This document shows, piece after piece, positions 25,200 through 33,229 of a stretch of 64,000 nucleotides of DNA. The notes below the pieces were generated by a model that saw nothing but the letters and a program-made list of their open reading frames with translations, searched no databases and was not told the DNA's origin. The stretch's first letter is position 1; each line of letters starts with the position of its first letter. A program made the position numbers and the translations under genes. Origin of the DNA: Chryseobacterium rhizoplanae. Its GTDB lineage: Bacteria; Bacteroidota; Bacteroidia; Flavobacteriales; Weeksellaceae. Location of the stretch: the NCBI RefSeq assembly GCF_900182655.1, contig NZ_FXTC01000001.1:1-64000 (forward strand), in the 5' to 3' direction.

Positions 25200-25406
25200 G
25201 ACATAGGAGATCGTAGCGTCAAAAAAATAACTCTTGTGAACGTTAAGAAAATTCTACTGTCCGAAGCGCGAGCCAAACTTAGAACTGATTAAGAAATAAT
25301 GAATTCGCGTAAGTTTAGAATTTTTAGAGAACAGGAATTATTTTTAGCGAAGAGGTCCAGGTCTTGAATTTTTGTTTCTTTTGTTTCAAGACAAAAGAAA
25401 TTTAAA
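25200..25406. repeat. array unit 4 (207 bp)
   Basis: Fourth copy, again exactly 273 bp after the previous one. It has slightly more substitutions (ATTCTACTGTCC, GCGAGCCAAAC), but the terminal hairpin is intact. It ends ~7 bp before the terminator of the opposing DUF4197 gene. Confidence 0.8.
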
Positions 25407-25412
25407 AACAAG

Positions 25413-25439
25413 AAAGCTGCTTCATCATGAAACAGCTTC
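25413..25439 (-). terminator. terminator after DUF4197 gene
   Basis: Minus strand AAGCTGTTTCA and TGAAGCAGCTT pair with one wobble around TGA, followed by TCTTGTTTTT. Confidence 0.7.
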
Positions 25440-25461
25440 TATATATTTAGTCTAATCTTAT

Positions 25462-26274
25462 TTATTTCCCATCCTGCGCCCCAAACACCTTCTGCAAAAT
25501 GCTTGTCGTTCTCATTGCCGGAGTATTTCTGATTCCGCTTTCTTTATCGGCAACCATTTTGAATACACCGTTGATGGTTTCTGTAGTAACATATTCGTTA
25601 AGATCTGTGGTTACAGATTGTCCTGTAAAAGTATTGTATTTTGAAATCAGGTTTTTCCAAAGCGTATCAGCACCAACTTTTCCTAATGATGCCTTTACTT
25701 TAGGCTGGAAAGCACTGAAGAGCTGGCTCTGGGTTTTCCCCTGAAGATAACTTGTTGCTGCATTATTACTGCCCAATAAAATATTTTTGGCATCTGTAAT
25801 GGTCATAGAAGTAATAGCATTGGTGAAAATAGGAGCAGCTTCTGTTACGGCATCTTCAGCAGCTCTGTTTAATAATTTTACGCCTTCATCAGCAAGACTT
25901 CCCATACCGATGGAACGTAAAGTGGTATCAATCTTTCTTAATTTTTCAGGCATTAAAATTTTTACCGCTTCATTTTTGAAAAAACCATCTGTAATTGCCA
26001 GTTTTTTGACTCCGTCCGTTACTCCCAAGCTTAAGGCTTCTTTTAATCCTGAAGAAATCTGGGTAGAGGTAAGGTTTCCAAGATTGGCAGATGAATTATT
26101 AGTCTGACTGGAAGTGGTGGTTGTGGTAATGGTTTTAGTACCGTTATTTTTTACCGGAGCGTTCAGATCTACGCCTGTTTTATCTTTAACGGTAGATTTT
26201 ATGATATCGAAAATCTGTGCCTGTGTTGACATTGAGAATAATAATCCGGCTGCCAGAAAAATATTTTTTTTCAT
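25462..26274 (-). CDS. DUF4197 family exported protein
   Basis: A 270-residue protein with a signal peptide (MKKNIFLAAGLLFSMSTQAQ). A Thr/Asn-rich linker (about 40-70) leads into a helical domain matching DUF4197: ISSGLKEALSLGVTDGVKKL, then LPEKLRKIDTTLRSIGMGSL, then LNRAAEDAV and TDAKNILLG. The family is periplasmic or outer-membrane associated in Gram-negative bacteria and has no known biochemical role. The gene stands alone between the repeat array and a divergent hexosaminidase gene. Confidence 0.82.
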   Translation of the reverse strand: MKKNIFLAAGLLFSMSTQAQIFDIIKSTVKDKTGVDLNAPVKNNGTKTITTTTTSSQTNNSSANLGNLTSTQISSGLKEALSLGVTDGVKKLAITDGFFKNEAVKILMPEKLRKIDTTLRSIGMGSLADEGVKLLNRAAEDAVTEAAPIFTNAITSMTITDAKNILLGSNNAATSYLQGKTQSQLFSAFQPKVKASLGKVGADTLWKNLISKYNTFTGQSVTTDLNEYVTTETINGVFKMVADKESGIRNTPAMRTTSILQKVFGAQDGK

Positions 26275-26506
26275 CTTATTTTTTTACAAATTTAAATCTT
26301 TTAATTTTTTTAAGTCGTCAAAGTTGATCAAAAAGCAAACCATAATATGCGGAATAGATATAGAAGAATATCTAAGAAATATTTTAAACGGTAAATTGTC
26401 CACTCATAAGAATCTAAACAATTGAAAGATGCCTAAATTTTGTTTTTAAAAAGCCTCAAAGAGTTTTGAAAAATAATTATCTTAGCTCAAACCTTAACCA
26501 CTTCCA

Positions 26507-28768
26507 ATGATACGTACTTTTTTAGTGTTTTTTGTATTGATTTCAAATGTGATTTTAGCCCAAAATAAATTGAATCTAATTCCTTATCCTCAAAAAGTTG
26601 AATTTTCACAGGGTGAATTTATAATCCCTGAAACTCTGTTATTAAGCAGCAATTTACCTAAAGAAGAAACAGGGTTTTTCAAAAAAAGGTTAGGCTCTGG
26701 GTTTAAATTTCAAAACATTCAAAAAGATGGTGGAAGCCATTTGACCTATTCTATAATTCCTGTAGCTCCAACAGATGCAGAACAGAAAAAAGAACATTAT
26801 TCAATAGAAATTTCTCCTAAGCAGATTCATATAAAATCTTATACTAAACAAGGTTATTTTCTGGCACTGCAAACATTGATTCAGGTTTTTGAGCAGTATA
26901 AAGAGGGTAAGAAAATTCCGGCTTTAAAAATTGAAGATCAGCCAAAATTTGCGTGGAGAGGAATGCACCTGGATGTCTGCCGCCATTTTTTCACGGAGGA
27001 AGAGGTGAAGCAGTATATAGACTATCTGGCGATGTATAAGCTGAATACTTTTCACTGGCATTTAACAGATGATCAGGGATGGAGAATTGAAATTAAGAAA
27101 TATCCAAAACTGACTCAGATAGGTTCAAAACGTAAAGAATCCATGATCGGGGCTTATGTTGATAATACTTTTGACGGGAAACCTTACGGACCTTATTTTT
27201 ATACTCAGGAACAAATAAAAGAGGTGGTAAAATATGCTCAGGACAGACACATCACAGTGGTTCCGGAGATAGAAATGCCGGGGCATGCTTTGGCTGCGTT
27301 ATCTGCATATCCTGAACTGGCCTGCACAAAAGGCCCTTTTGAGCCTGCTACAAAATGGGGTGTTTTTGATGATGTTTTCTGCCCGAAGGATGAAACATTT
27401 ACATTTTTGGAGAACGTTTTAGATGAAGTGATCAAAATATTCCCATCCCAATACATTCACATAGGCGGTGACGAATGTCCGAAAACACGATGGAAAGAAT
27501 GTGCACACTGTCAGGAATTGATTAAGAAAAACAGCTTAAAAGATGAGCATGGCTTGCAAAGCTATTTTATTCAGAGAATTGAAAAATATGTCAACAGTAA
27601 AGGACGAAAAATCATTGGCTGGGACGAAATTTTAGAAGGAGGACTGGCGCCCAATGCTGCTGTGATGAGCTGGACTGGTGTAAACGGAGGTATTGAAGCT
27701 GCAAAATCAAAACATTTTGCCGTAATGACCCCTGGAGCATATTGTTATTTTGATCATTATCAGGGGGATCCGCAGTCAGAGCCTAATGCTTTTGGTGGTT
27801 TTACTCCTTTAGACAAAGTATATTCTTACAATCCTGTTCCTTCCGAACTGAATGCAGAACAGGCGAAATATATTATGGGAGTTCAGGCTAACTTATGGAC
27901 AGAATATATTTTAGACTTTAAACAGGTTCAATATATGATCTTCCCAAGATTAATGGCACTTTCCGAAGTGGGCTGGGGAACATCAGACCCTAAAAATTAT
28001 AAAGAGTTTGAAAACAGGGTGATCAACCAGTTTAAAGTTCTGGATAAAATGAAAGTGAACTATGCAAAAAGCATTTATAACATCACCGGAAAAGTAATTC
28101 CTTCAAATAACGGAATTGCTTATGAACTTTCTACTTCACAGAACTCAAACGGAATCAGATATACTTTGGACGGAACAGATCCTTCGATCAACTCTAAAAC
28201 TTATGAGAAAGCGGTTCAGATTCCTAATTCTTTAACGATAAAATCAGCTTATTTTGAAGATGGCCAGCTGAAAAGTGCTGTTTCTACCCAACATTTTACC
28301 ATTTCAAAAACTACTGGGAAAAGCATAAGTCTTGAACAGCAGCCCAGTGAAAATTATTCTTTCGGAGGTGCTTTTACTTTGGTAGATGGTATTATCGGAA
28401 ATGTAAAACAGCTTGGTAAAACATGGCTTGGCTTCCAGGGTAAAGATGTTGTGGCAACCATAGATTTTGGTCAGAAAACAGTTTTTTCAGAAGTTTATTT
28501 CAATACCCTAGAAAATAAAGGAAGCTGGATCCACCTTGCAAAATCTGCAAAAATTTTCGTTTCTGATGATAATAAGAATTTTAAAATGATCAAGGAAATT
28601 GCGGCTGCAGAAATTCAAAATGCCAAAGGAAAAATCAGATTAAATGTAGGAACACAGAATGTAAAATACCTGAAAGTGAGTATAGAAAATGCAGGCATTA
28701 TTCCAGCAGGAAATCCTGGAGCAGATTCAAAAGCATGGCTGTTTGTAGATGAAATTGGTGTAAATTAG
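26507..28768 (+). CDS. beta-N-acetylhexosaminidase, GH20
   Basis: A 753-residue exported glycosidase that removes terminal beta-linked GlcNAc or GalNAc. The signal peptide ends near ILAQ. The GH20b domain (about 22-140) precedes the catalytic TIM barrel (145-490), which has WRGMHLDVCRHFF, HWHLTDDQGWRIE, and the catalytic pair D322-E323 in HIGGDECPKTRW. E323 is the general acid, and D322 positions the substrate N-acetyl group. WTEY and FPRLMALSEVGW close the active site. A chitobiase-type C-terminal Ig segment and a discoidin-like carbohydrate-binding region (about 610-753) follow. The Crp/Fnr gene starts 18 bp downstream, so the two may be cotranscribed. It may act with the glycosylasparaginase and beta-mannosidase nearby on N-glycans. 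Confidence 0.93.
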   Translation: MIRTFLVFFVLISNVILAQNKLNLIPYPQKVEFSQGEFIIPETLLLSSNLPKEETGFFKKRLGSGFKFQNIQKDGGSHLTYSIIPVAPTDAEQKKEHYSIEISPKQIHIKSYTKQGYFLALQTLIQVFEQYKEGKKIPALKIEDQPKFAWRGMHLDVCRHFFTEEEVKQYIDYLAMYKLNTFHWHLTDDQGWRIEIKKYPKLTQIGSKRKESMIGAYVDNTFDGKPYGPYFYTQEQIKEVVKYAQDRHITVVPEIEMPGHALAALSAYPELACTKGPFEPATKWGVFDDVFCPKDETFTFLENVLDEVIKIFPSQYIHIGGDECPKTRWKECAHCQELIKKNSLKDEHGLQSYFIQRIEKYVNSKGRKIIGWDEILEGGLAPNAAVMSWTGVNGGIEAAKSKHFAVMTPGAYCYFDHYQGDPQSEPNAFGGFTPLDKVYSYNPVPSELNAEQAKYIMGVQANLWTEYILDFKQVQYMIFPRLMALSEVGWGTSDPKNYKEFENRVINQFKVLDKMKVNYAKSIYNITGKVIPSNNGIAYELSTSQNSNGIRYTLDGTDPSINSKTYEKAVQIPNSLTIKSAYFEDGQLKSAVSTQHFTISKTTGKSISLEQQPSENYSFGGAFTLVDGIIGNVKQLGKTWLGFQGKDVVATIDFGQKTVFSEVYFNTLENKGSWIHLAKSAKIFVSDDNKNFKMIKEIAAAEIQNAKGKIRLNVGTQNVKYLKVSIENAGIIPAGNPGADSKAWLFVDEIGVN

Positions 28769-28786
28769 CCTTATTAGAATTAAATT

Positions 28787-29425
28787 ATGCAGAACGATAC
28801 CATACTTTCTTCCGAATTTTCATCACCGGATCTGGTGGAAAAGCTGTATCAATATGGTACAACCAAAAACTACCAAGAAGGAGATATCATATTAGATGAA
28901 AATGCTTCCATCCGTTCCATTCCCATTGTAATGAAAGGAATGCTGAAAGTGGTCAGGACTGAAGAAGACGGACGTGAAATTTTACTGTACTACATCAAAG
29001 CGGGAGAAAGCTGTATTATGTCTTTTCTTGGCGGAATGCATAACGAAAAAAGCATCGTGAAAGCCGAAATCGAAGAAGATGCGGAAATCCTTTTTTTACC
29101 GGTAGACAAAGTCTCCTTATTCATTAAAGAGCATCCGGAATGGTTAGACTATATTTTCAGATTGTATCATAAAAGGTTTGAAGAACTACTGGATATCATC
29201 AATGCAATTGCTTTCAAAAAAGTAGATCAAAGACTGTTGAATCTGTTGCAGAAAAAATCAGAACTTACCCACTCTGAAACCATCAATACCACTCATGAAC
29301 AGCTTGCAAATGAGCTGGGAACCGCAAGGGTAGTTGTTTCCAGACTCCTGAAACAGCTTGAAGAAGACGGAAAACTAAAGCTGGGCAGAAACAAAATCAC
29401 CCTTCTGAAAACCCTCAATTCATAA
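28787..29425 (+). CDS. Crp/Fnr family transcriptional regulator
   Basis: A 212-residue regulator. An N-terminal cyclic-nucleotide-binding-like beta-barrel (about 20-120; YQEGDIILDENASIRSIPIV, EILLYYIKAGESC) connects through a long dimer helix to a C-terminal winged HTH (NTTHEQLANELGTARVVVSRLLKQLEEDGKL). It lacks the N-terminal cysteines of FNR and has no obvious cAMP-binding arginine, so the signal is not predictable; a lone Cys (AGESCIMSF) sits in the sensor barrel. It lies at the head of the sulfur module and is the obvious candidate for binding the two identical motifs at 29630 and 30501. Confidence 0.88.
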   Translation: MQNDTILSSEFSSPDLVEKLYQYGTTKNYQEGDIILDENASIRSIPIVMKGMLKVVRTEEDGREILLYYIKAGESCIMSFLGGMHNEKSIVKAEIEEDAEILFLPVDKVSLFIKEHPEWLDYIFRLYHKRFEELLDIINAIAFKKVDQRLLNLLQKKSELTHSETINTTHEQLANELGTARVVVSRLLKQLEEDGKLKLGRNKITLLKTLNS

Positions 29426-29460
29426 ACTAACCCTCATTTTAATAAAGGATACTCACATTC

Positions 29461-29512
29461 CTCTCCTTTGGGAGGGGTGGCAAAAATTCAGAGAATTTTT
29501 GACGGGGTGGTC
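29461..29512. repeat. dispersed-type double hairpin repeat
   Basis: CCTCTCC-TTT-GGGAGGGG is followed by AAAAATTC-AGA-GAATTTTT and GACGGGGTGGTC. Two adjacent short stems after the Crp/Fnr gene; possibly its terminator. No second copy is in the window. Confidence 0.55.
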
Positions 29513-29629
29513 AATGATCATCACAAACCAAAAGTAAAGCAATCTCAAAGTTGAAAGATTACCCTATCTCCCAACATAATCTCTTGTGCCCTTTGTAAAC
29601 ATATGAATGTTCATTCGTGTTAAATCTTC

Positions 29630-29678
29630 CTTATGTAACAAAAGTAGCTGTAGACCTCCTTTCACTTTCCCATTTTTG
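29630..29678 (+). promoter_or_regulatory. activator-type promoter of tauE (motif copy 1)
   Basis: A 25-bp motif (29630-29654) contains the near-palindrome GTAAC-AAAA-GTAGC and is repeated exactly at 30501. A weak -7 CATTTTTG (29671-29678) begins 16 bp downstream. The palindrome centre falls about 41-42 bp upstream of the expected start, the class II Crp/Fnr activator position. Confidence 0.6.
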
Positions 29679-29701
29679 CATCAGAATATTTGAATAGTAC
29701 A

Positions 29702-30496
29702 ATGGAAATTATAGGATATGCAGCAGCAGTTTTAATCGGGGTTTCTCTTGGTCTGATCGGAGGTGGGGGAAGTATTCTCACCGTTCCGGTTCTTGTTTAT
29801 CTCTTTGGTGTTGATGCTTTTCTGGCAACGGAATATTCCCTTTTTATAGTGGGAATAAGCAGTCTTGTTGGATCTGTTTCGTATTTTAAAAAAGGATGGG
29901 TCAATTTTAAGATGGCATTGATATTCGGAATTCCTTCTGTGATTTCTATTTTTCTGACCAGAGTATATCTTCTTCCTTTCATTCCGGAAGAGGTACTTAG
30001 AATACAAAACTTTATCATTACCAGAGACATTTTTTTATTATTGTTGTTTGCAGCACTGATGATTCTGGCTTCTTATAAAATGATAAAGGGCAATGTTTCA
30101 GAAAAATTGCCAGAAAGAGCCACAGATAAAAACAATACTTTTCTGGCAGCAGCGCAGGGTTCTGTTGTAGGTGTTCTCACCGGCCTGGTGGGAGCAGGAG
30201 GTGGTTTTATGATCATTCCGGCGTTAGTTAATCTTTTGAAAATTCCCATGAAGATTGCAATAGGAACGTCTTTAGTCATTATCTCCTTCAATTCTTTGAT
30301 AGGCTTTTTTTCTTCTGTAAATCACGTAAAAATAGAGTGGGAACTATTGATTTCTGTCGCGACAATTGCTGTTGCAGGAATTATAATAGGTTCACAGCTA
30401 TCAAAAAAGATAGACGGAAAAAAACTGAAACCGGCATTCGGATGGTTTATCCTGATCATGGGTATTTACATTATTACCAAAGAAATATTCCTTTAA
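29702..30496 (+). CDS. TauE/SafE family sulfite/sulfonate permease
   Basis: A 264-residue integral membrane protein with about eight hydrophobic helices in two TauE/SafE repeats. Each repeat begins with the glycine-rich motif (LGLIGGGGSILTVPVLVYLF near residue 16 and LTGLVGAGGGFMIIPALVNL near residue 160). The family moves anions of sulfur or carbon such as sulfite, sulfoacetate or thiosulfate. Placement between a Crp/Fnr regulator and a persulfide dioxygenase suggests export of sulfite made downstream. The ATG at 29702 is preferred over a TTG at 29690, which is very near the expected transcript start. Confidence 0.88.
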   Translation: MEIIGYAAAVLIGVSLGLIGGGGSILTVPVLVYLFGVDAFLATEYSLFIVGISSLVGSVSYFKKGWVNFKMALIFGIPSVISIFLTRVYLLPFIPEEVLRIQNFIITRDIFLLLLFAALMILASYKMIKGNVSEKLPERATDKNNTFLAAAQGSVVGVLTGLVGAGGGFMIIPALVNLLKIPMKIAIGTSLVIISFNSLIGFFSSVNHVKIEWELLISVATIAVAGIIIGSQLSKKIDGKKLKPAFGWFILIMGIYIITKEIFL

Positions 30497-30500
30497 ATCT

Positions 30501-30549
30501 CTTATGTAACAAAAGTAGCTGTAGAGGAAAAAAGAAAGCAGGAGATTTG
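30501..30549 (+). promoter_or_regulatory. activator-type promoter of PDO gene (motif copy 2)
   Basis: The same 25 bases as at 29630 occur at 30501-30525, and again a weak -7 (GAGATTTG, 30542-30549) starts exactly 16 bp downstream. It lies 5 bp after the tauE stop codon and serves the PDO-YeeE genes. Confidence 0.6.
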
Positions 30550-30580
30550 TATCAGATAACAACATCAAAAAATAGAGACA

Positions 30581-32002
30581 ATGAAAATAGAACAGATTTA
30601 TACAGGATGCCTGGCACAGGGAGCTTATTATATTACTTCAGCAGGAGAGGCGGCAATTATTGATCCTTTAAGAGAAACACAACCTTATATCAACAGATTG
30701 AAAGAAGATGGAGTAGAATTGAAATACATTTTTGAAACCCACTTTCACGCTGATTTTGTCAGTGGACATCTCGATTTAAGCAATAAAACCGGAGCTTCGA
30801 TTGTGTATGGTCCGACCGCAAATCCTGAATTTGAGGCCATCATTGCAGAAGATCATCAGATATTTGAAATAGGAAATGTTAAAATAAAAGTCATTCATAC
30901 ACCAGGACATACCCTTGAGAGTTCATGCTATCTCTTGATAGATGAGAATGGAGATGAAAAAGCACTTTTCAGCGGTGACACTTTATTCCTGGGAGATGTA
31001 GGCCGTCCGGATCTTGCACAGAAAGGTGCGAATATGACCCAGGAGGAACTGGCAGGACTTTTATATGACAGTTTGTACCACAAAATTTTGCCTTTGGATG
31101 ACGATATTACGGTATATCCTGCTCATGGAGCTGGCTCAGCCTGTGGTAAAAATATGCAGAAAGAAACGGTAGATACACTGGGAAACCAGAAAAAGACCAA
31201 TTATGCTTTGAATCAAAAGGACAGACAGAGTTTTATAAAAGAAGTAACAGATGGACTTTTGCCTCCTCCTGCTTATTTTGGAATGAATGTTATGATGAAT
31301 AAAAAAGGATACAACAGTTTTGATGAAGTTCTTTCACAAGGATTGCATGCACTGGCTCCGGAACAGTTTGAGGAAATTGCTGAAGCTTCAGGAGCTCTGA
31401 TTTTAGACGTGAGAGACAATCATGAATTTGCCAAAGGTTTTATCCCGCAGTCGGTCAATATAGGACTGGACGGTGATTTTGCCCCTTGGGCAGGAGCTTT
31501 AATTGCTGATGTAAACCAACCTATTCTTCTGGTTACAGAAAAAGGAACTGAAGAAGAAGCGGTAACAAGATTAAGCAGAGTAGGATTCGATCATATTTTA
31601 GGATTTTTGGAAGGTGGTTTTAAAGCCTGGGAAATGAGTGGTAAAGAAACAGACTTTGTCAACCGAATTTCTGCAGAGCAGTTTGAAATCGAAATAAAAG
31701 AAAAAGAAGAAAAAATCATTGATATAAGAAGAGAAAGTGAATACAATGCGGAACATATTCATGAAGCCTACAGCATGCCTTTAGCGTATATTAATGAATG
31801 GATTAATAAAGTACGGACGGAAGAACATTTTTATATGCATTGTGGAAGCGGATACAGAAGTACAATGGCTGCAAGCATCCTTCAGGCAAGAGGATATAGG
31901 AATTTTACAGAAATTGAAGGAGGTTTTAAAGCCATTTCATTGACAAGTATTCCTAAAAGCGATTTTGTGTGTCAGACTAAAATTTTAAATACATTAGATT
32001 AA
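30581..32002 (+). CDS. persulfide dioxygenase-like MBL protein with two rhodanese domains
   Basis: A 473-residue cytoplasmic protein. The N-terminal metallo-beta-lactamase domain (1-250) is of the ETHE1/persulfide dioxygenase group: THFHADFVSGH (H54, H56, D58, H63), HTPGHT, SGDTLF and YPAHGAGSACG. These enzymes use a mononuclear iron to oxidise glutathione persulfide or a similar persulfide to sulfite. Two rhodanese domains follow. The first (about 260-355) lacks the active-site cysteine (the loop reads LLVTEKGTEEEA); the second (about 370-465) keeps it as Cys421 in HCGSGYRS. It likely channels sulfane sulfur between rhodanese and dioxygenase. It is cotranscribed with the two YeeE-like genes (gaps 5 and 24 bp). 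Confidence 0.9.
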   Translation: MKIEQIYTGCLAQGAYYITSAGEAAIIDPLRETQPYINRLKEDGVELKYIFETHFHADFVSGHLDLSNKTGASIVYGPTANPEFEAIIAEDHQIFEIGNVKIKVIHTPGHTLESSCYLLIDENGDEKALFSGDTLFLGDVGRPDLAQKGANMTQEELAGLLYDSLYHKILPLDDDITVYPAHGAGSACGKNMQKETVDTLGNQKKTNYALNQKDRQSFIKEVTDGLLPPPAYFGMNVMMNKKGYNSFDEVLSQGLHALAPEQFEEIAEASGALILDVRDNHEFAKGFIPQSVNIGLDGDFAPWAGALIADVNQPILLVTEKGTEEEAVTRLSRVGFDHILGFLEGGFKAWEMSGKETDFVNRISAEQFEIEIKEKEEKIIDIRRESEYNAEHIHEAYSMPLAYINEWINKVRTEEHFYMHCGSGYRSTMAASILQARGYRNFTEIEGGFKAISLTSIPKSDFVCQTKILNTLD

Positions 32003-32007
32003 AAAAA

Positions 32008-32571
32008 ATGTTGGAGATTATAAAAGAACCGTGGCCATGGTATATTGCAGGTCCATTGATTGGGCTTACCGTTCCTGCCTTATTATTGATGGGAAATAAA
32101 TCCTTTGGAATCAGCTCTTCGCTGAGGCATATCTGCGCAGCTTGCATACCTGCCAATGTGAATTTTTTCAAATACGACTGGAAAAAAGAAGCCTGGAATT
32201 TATTTTTTGTAGCTGGAATTTTCTTCGGAGGAATAATAGCTGCCAATTTTTTGGTTAACCCCAATGAAATAACAGTAAATCCCAGCCTGAAAACGGAATT
32301 GGCAGGTTATGGAATTACAGATTACAGCAATCTGGTTCCGGGACAGCTCATGAACTTTGAAAGTTTGTTAACCTTGAGAGGATTTATCACAATGGTTGTT
32401 GGAGGTTTTTTAGTAGGTTTCGGAACAAGATACGCAGGAGGATGTACCAGCGGACATGCCATCATGGGACTTTCCAATTTGCAATGGCCATCTTTGGTGG
32501 CAACAGTCTGTTTTATGATCGGTGGTTTCTTAATGGCCAATTTTATTCTGCCAGTGATCCTTTCCCTGTAG
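32008..32571 (+). CDS. YeeE/YedE-like sulfur transporter, half A
   Basis: A 187-residue membrane protein with about four or five helices, matching the sulfur transport (YeeE/YedE, Sul_transp) family. The hallmark GTRYAGGCTSGHAIMGLSNL lies near residue 136, with the conserved cysteine that in characterised YeeE/TsuA binds thiosulfate. A further cysteine pair occurs in SLRHICAACIPAN. Single-chain YeeE carries two such halves; here the second half is the next gene, so they probably form a complex. The start is 5 bp after the PDO stop codon. Confidence 0.87.
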   Translation: MLEIIKEPWPWYIAGPLIGLTVPALLLMGNKSFGISSSLRHICAACIPANVNFFKYDWKKEAWNLFFVAGIFFGGIIAANFLVNPNEITVNPSLKTELAGYGITDYSNLVPGQLMNFESLLTLRGFITMVVGGFLVGFGTRYAGGCTSGHAIMGLSNLQWPSLVATVCFMIGGFLMANFILPVILSL

Positions 32572-32595
32572 GTATAATTTAAAAAAGAATTTAAG

Positions 32596-33084
32596 ATGAT
32601 AAAAGAAAAAGAACAGGATATACGTCATCAGGATGCTGTTTGTATAAACGAAAGTACACTTACTCACCGATGGTATCACAACCTGAAGTACCTTGCTGCG
32701 GGAATTATTTTTGGGATTATATTTGTGAAAGCAGAAGTGATCAGCTGGTTCAGAATACAGGAAATGTTCCGCCTGCAGTCTTTCCATATGTACGGAATCA
32801 TTGGGAGTGCCGTATTGGTGGGAATGATTTCTGTGTGGCTGATCAAAAAATTCAAGATCAAGACAATATACGGTGAACCCATTACACTGGCTCCCAAGAA
32901 GTTCAATAAAGGTCAGGTTTATGGAGGATTGATATTCGGTTTTGGCTGGGCCATTACCGGAGCCTGCCCGGGACCTCTTTTTGCTCAGATCGGAACAGGA
33001 GCTTTGGCAGTATCTGTTACTTTGTTGAGTGCTGTTGCGGGAACATGGGTATATGGATATTTCAGAGATAAATTACCGCATTAA
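32596..33084 (+). CDS. YeeE/YedE-like sulfur transporter, half B
   Basis: A 162-residue membrane protein with four predicted helices, the partner of the preceding gene. It carries the second-half signature FGFGWAITGACPGPLFAQIG (near residue 115) with its conserved cysteine. The N-terminus (MIKEKEQDIRHQDAV) is cytoplasmic and charged. Together with half A it should carry thiosulfate or another sulfane-sulfur compound, feeding the rhodanese-dioxygenase. An intrinsic terminator closes the operon. Confidence 0.86.
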   Translation: MIKEKEQDIRHQDAVCINESTLTHRWYHNLKYLAAGIIFGIIFVKAEVISWFRIQEMFRLQSFHMYGIIGSAVLVGMISVWLIKKFKIKTIYGEPITLAPKKFNKGQVYGGLIFGFGWAITGACPGPLFAQIGTGALAVSVTLLSAVAGTWVYGYFRDKLPH

Positions 33085-33147
33085 GAGGAAAATGATACTT
33101 TTTAAAACAAAATAATATGATCATTTTTTTTGGAGTAAAAATATAAA

Positions 33148-33178
33148 AGACTACGGATCATTTTTCTGTAGTCTTTTT
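33148..33178 (+). terminator. terminator of sulfur operon
   Basis: AGACTAC (33148-33154) pairs with GTAGTCT (33168-33174), followed by T4; 64 bp after the last YeeE-like gene. Confidence 0.75.
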
Positions 33179-33229
33179 GCTTTTCTACCAGCGGGAAAAT
33201 TGTTAATTTGTAGGCCTAATAAACCTGAT

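Larger units (their letters stand above)
24296..25461. other. 1.17-kb non-coding region with repeat array
   Basis: The longest gene-free stretch of the window. It begins with the scoB terminator, continues with four tandem repeat units (24361-25406) and ends with the DUF4197 terminator. Every frame is broken by stops; I find no credible protein. Confidence 0.75.

Noticed and set aside
24361..25406. CRISPR-like array
   Set aside because: Units are ~208 bp with 65-85 bp spacers that are themselves repeated; CRISPR repeats are 20-50 bp with unique spacers, and no cas gene is near.
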